NCBI GenBank assembly: GCA_012515365.1
Contig: JAAYYM010000659.1
Coordinates: 1-8,368 of the forward strand
Direction: 5' to 3'
From: Clostridia bacterium
GTDB lineage: Bacteria; Bacillota_A; Clostridia; Lachnospirales; Lachnospiraceae
DNA: 8,368 bases
Position numbers and translations under genes: made by a program. Of this stretch, positions 6,789 to 8,368 are shown piece after piece (within the stretch, counting starts at the first letter, position 1; the number at the start of each line of letters is the position of its first letter). The notes beneath the pieces are model-generated. The model was not told where the DNA came from. It saw only the letters and a list, made by a program, of their open reading frames with translations, and searched no databases.

Positions 6789-7907
6789 TTACAGTACATA
6801 CCTTTCATTTTTTTCTAATACAATCTTAATGTCATCTTCACCGCAATAATACGAATTTGCCCTGATTGTATCACGACTCTCTACAATACAGTTTTCAATA
6901 TGCGTATTATCACCGATGTAAACATCATTAAGAATAATAGAATTTTTGATATAACAGTTGTTTCCAACAAAGACCTGTTTAAATAAGATGGAATCCTCCA
7001 CTGATCCATTTACAATACATCCGCTCGAGATCAGACTGTTTTTGATATTCGCACCCACATTATATTTTGCAGGAGGAAGATCATCAACCTTTGAGTAGAC
7101 ATCCGGATACTGCTTAAAGAAATAGTCTCTGGTTTCTGGCTTTAAAAAGTCCATGTTCGTTCTGAAATAATCATCAACTGAGGCAATATTGCTCCAATAT
7201 TCTTTTGTTTTGTATGCATATATCCGCTTCATATTTTTATAACGAATCAGGACATCCCTTACAAAATCATGCCGGTCTTCCTCTGCACATTTCTCGATCA
7301 GTTCGATCAGCTGACGTCTTCGGATCACATAGATCCCACATGATATCGTATTAGAACGTGCAATCATCGGTTTTTCTTCAAACTCTTCGATTCTGCAGTC
7401 CTCGTTCATTTTGACAATTCCAAAACGTTCTACATCCTCAGTGGCATCAATGTCCTTACATACAACTGTAATGTCTGCTTTCTTCTCAATATGATATTCG
7501 AGTACCTTATTGTAATCCATTTTATAGATACCATCACCGGATGCGATTACCACATAGGGTTCATGGGAGCTTCTTAAAAAGCTTAAGTTCTGGTAAATAG
7601 CATCTGCAGTACCGCGGTACCAAGAGTTATTTTCCTGTGTCACAGTCGGTGTAAATACAAACAGACCACCTTGCTTACGTCCAAAATCCCACCATTTTGA
7701 GGAGCTTAAATGTTCATTTAGACTTCTTGCATTATATTGCGTAAAAACCGCTACCTTCTGAATATGAGAATTGCTCATATTACTCAGTGCAAAATCAATA
7801 CTTCTATAACTTCCTGCTACAGGCATAGCAGATATTGCACGTTTCTTAGAAAGCTCCTTCATTCTAAAACTATTTCCACCTGCCAGTACAATTCCTATTG
7901 CCCTCAT
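6789..7907 (-). CDS. glgD: Glucose-1-phosphate adenylyltransferase subunit GlgD
   Basis: GlgD is the partner subunit of the Firmicutes ADP-glucose pyrophosphorylase. It assembles with GlgC, which makes ADP-glucose from ATP and glucose 1-phosphate for glycogen synthesis, and in studied systems mainly boosts or tunes GlgC. The 372 residues comprise a nucleotidyltransferase domain (about 1-260) and a left-handed beta-helix tail (about 285-350). [17 protein letters not shown] (8-24) replaces the GlgC-type LAGG-x-G-(S/T)RL-x-x-LT-x-x-RAKPA loop, so the nucleotide-binding site is degenerate. [12 protein letters not shown] (96-107), [10 protein letters not shown] (123-132) and FEEKP (176-180) remain; the H of the GlgC-type SGDHIY is G here. 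The start codon overlaps the glgC stop in ATGA, with AGGTGA 5-6 nt upstream, which suggests translational coupling. The changed loop and the position next to glgC favour GlgD over a second GlgC. Confidence 0.94.
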   Translation of the reverse strand: MRAIGIVLAGGNSFRMKELSKKRAISAMPVAGSYRSIDFALSNMSNSHIQKVAVFTQYNARSLNEHLSSSKWWDFGRKQGGLFVFTPTVTQENNSWYRGTADAIYQNLSFLRSSHEPYVVIASGDGIYKMDYNKVLEYHIEKKADITVVCKDIDATEDVERFGIVKMNEDCRIEEFEEKPMIARSNTISCGIYVIRRRQLIELIEKCAEEDRHDFVRDVLIRYKNMKRIYAYKTKEYWSNIASVDDYFRTNMDFLKPETRDYFFKQYPDVYSKVDDLPPAKYNVGANIKNSLISSGCIVNGSVEDSILFKQVFVGNNCYIKNSIILNDVYIGDNTHIENCIVESRDTIRANSYYCGEDDIKIVLEKNERYVL

Positions 7908-8368
7908 GATGTCTCACCTGCCTTAATAAAAGATTTTCCACTTGGAAGTGTAGCATCTGTGTAATCTGATGCGACAGTCTTTCCGGATACAACTGTATTT
8001 TTACCTATTGTAATTCCTTCCGGAATGACAGAATGTTCTCCCACCGTTACTATGCCGTGTGCATAAATATGTGGATCTGTCTCATTTTCGACTTCTTCAC
8101 CGATACCAAGACGTGCACCGTCACGTATCACTACGTTTTCGGCGATGATAGCCTTGTTCAGCTCAACGTGATCTCCGATCTCGACCTCATTCATGATGAT
8201 AGAGTCCCTGACAACAGTATCTTTTCCGATCGTCACGCCACATCCGATCACAGAATTATAGATCTTTCCATAAATACTAGAGCCTTCTCCTATGATACTT
8301 CTCTCTACAACACTGTCTCCCGATATGTATTGTGGTGGGAGTATATTACTTCTGGTATATATTTTCCA
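7904..8368 (-). CDS. glgC: Glucose-1-phosphate adenylyltransferase GlgC, C-terminal part
   Basis: The catalytic subunit of ADP-glucose pyrophosphorylase starts beyond the right edge; 154 codons are visible, open to position 8368. The segment opens with WKIYTRSNILPPQYI, which fits the GlgC linker (W-x-I-x-T/S-R-x-x-x-x-P-P) between the catalytic domain and the beta-helix. It continues with imperfect hexapeptide repeats of left-handed beta-helix type, for example VIGCGVTIGKDTVVRDSIIM and later IAENVVIRDGARLGIGE. The end resembles GlgC (VTVGEHSVIPEGITIGKNTVV). The TGA at 7906-7904 overlaps the glgD ATG. GlmU also has a beta-helix tail, but the linker and the neighbouring glgD make GlgC much more likely. 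The active site cannot be inspected because the N-terminal domain is outside the window. Confidence 0.93.
   Translation of the reverse strand, partial: WKIYTRSNILPPQYISGDSVVERSIIGEGSSIYGKIYNSVIGCGVTIGKDTVVRDSIIMNEVEIGDHVELNKAIIAENVVIRDGARLGIGEEVENETDPHIYAHGIVTVGEHSVIPEGITIGKNTVVSGKTVASDYTDATLPSGKSFIKAGETS
7914..7919 (-). promoter_or_regulatory. Ribosome binding site of glgD, inside glgC
   Basis: AGGTGA within the last codons of glgC lies 6 nt before the glgD ATG (7907-7905). Together with the ATGA stop/start overlap it suggests re-initiation by ribosomes finishing glgC, which would keep the two subunits balanced. Confidence 0.6.

Noticed and set aside
1..8368. Search for CRISPR arrays, tRNA/rRNA, insertion sequences and phage genes
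   Set aside because: I saw no regularly spaced repeats, tRNA-like segment or transposase/integrase coding sequence. Intergenic gaps are all under 140 nt and are accounted for by promoters, terminators and leaders.

Overview
The window is a compact stretch of low-GC Firmicutes chromosome with every recognisable gene on the minus strand. The split glucose-1-phosphate adenylyltransferase pair (glgC-glgD), spoVG, Shine-Dalgarno-rich starts (one of them GTG), and the wording of the proteins fit an anaerobic clostridial lineage, most likely Lachnospiraceae (Roseburia/Coprococcus/Eubacterium-like). That placement is inference from sequence style; no search was possible.

In the direction of transcription (right to left), the layout is as follows. 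(1) 8368-6789 holds the C-terminal 154 codons of glgC, overlapping glgD by 4 nt in an ATGA junction. (2) spoVG (start 6735) follows 53 nt after glgD and ends in a near-textbook intrinsic terminator with a 13-bp perfect stem (6402-6440). (3) An extended -10 promoter (6362-6390) then starts a pth-mfd unit. The two genes are 4 nt apart, and mfd starts with GTG behind an SD that lies inside the end of pth. (4) fba (class II fructose-bisphosphate aldolase) has its own consensus-like promoter (2151-2179) and its own intrinsic terminator (1085-1115). (5) A YrbG-type Na+/Ca2+ exchanger homologue follows. (6) The left edge carries a 100-nt intergenic leader, and a strong SD plus ATG opens a further gene of which only seven codons are visible.

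Functionally, the glg genes make ADP-glucose for glycogen synthesis. spoVG encodes a small nucleic-acid-binding regulator. pth recycles peptidyl-tRNA and mfd couples DNA repair to stalled RNA polymerase. fba is a glycolytic/gluconeogenic enzyme. The order spoVG...pth-mfd matches the conserved Bacillus spoVG-glmU-prs-ctc-pth-mfd neighbourhood, but the middle genes (glmU, prs, ctc) are missing here and glgCD lies upstream.

Most of the window is ordinary housekeeping sequence, and I see no mobile element, CRISPR array, RNA gene or novel multi-gene system that I can support. The observation most worth a second look is the leader at 22-86. A 9-bp perfect inverted repeat, with further internal complementarity, would bury the SD of the truncated leftmost gene, and an alternative pairing would release it.
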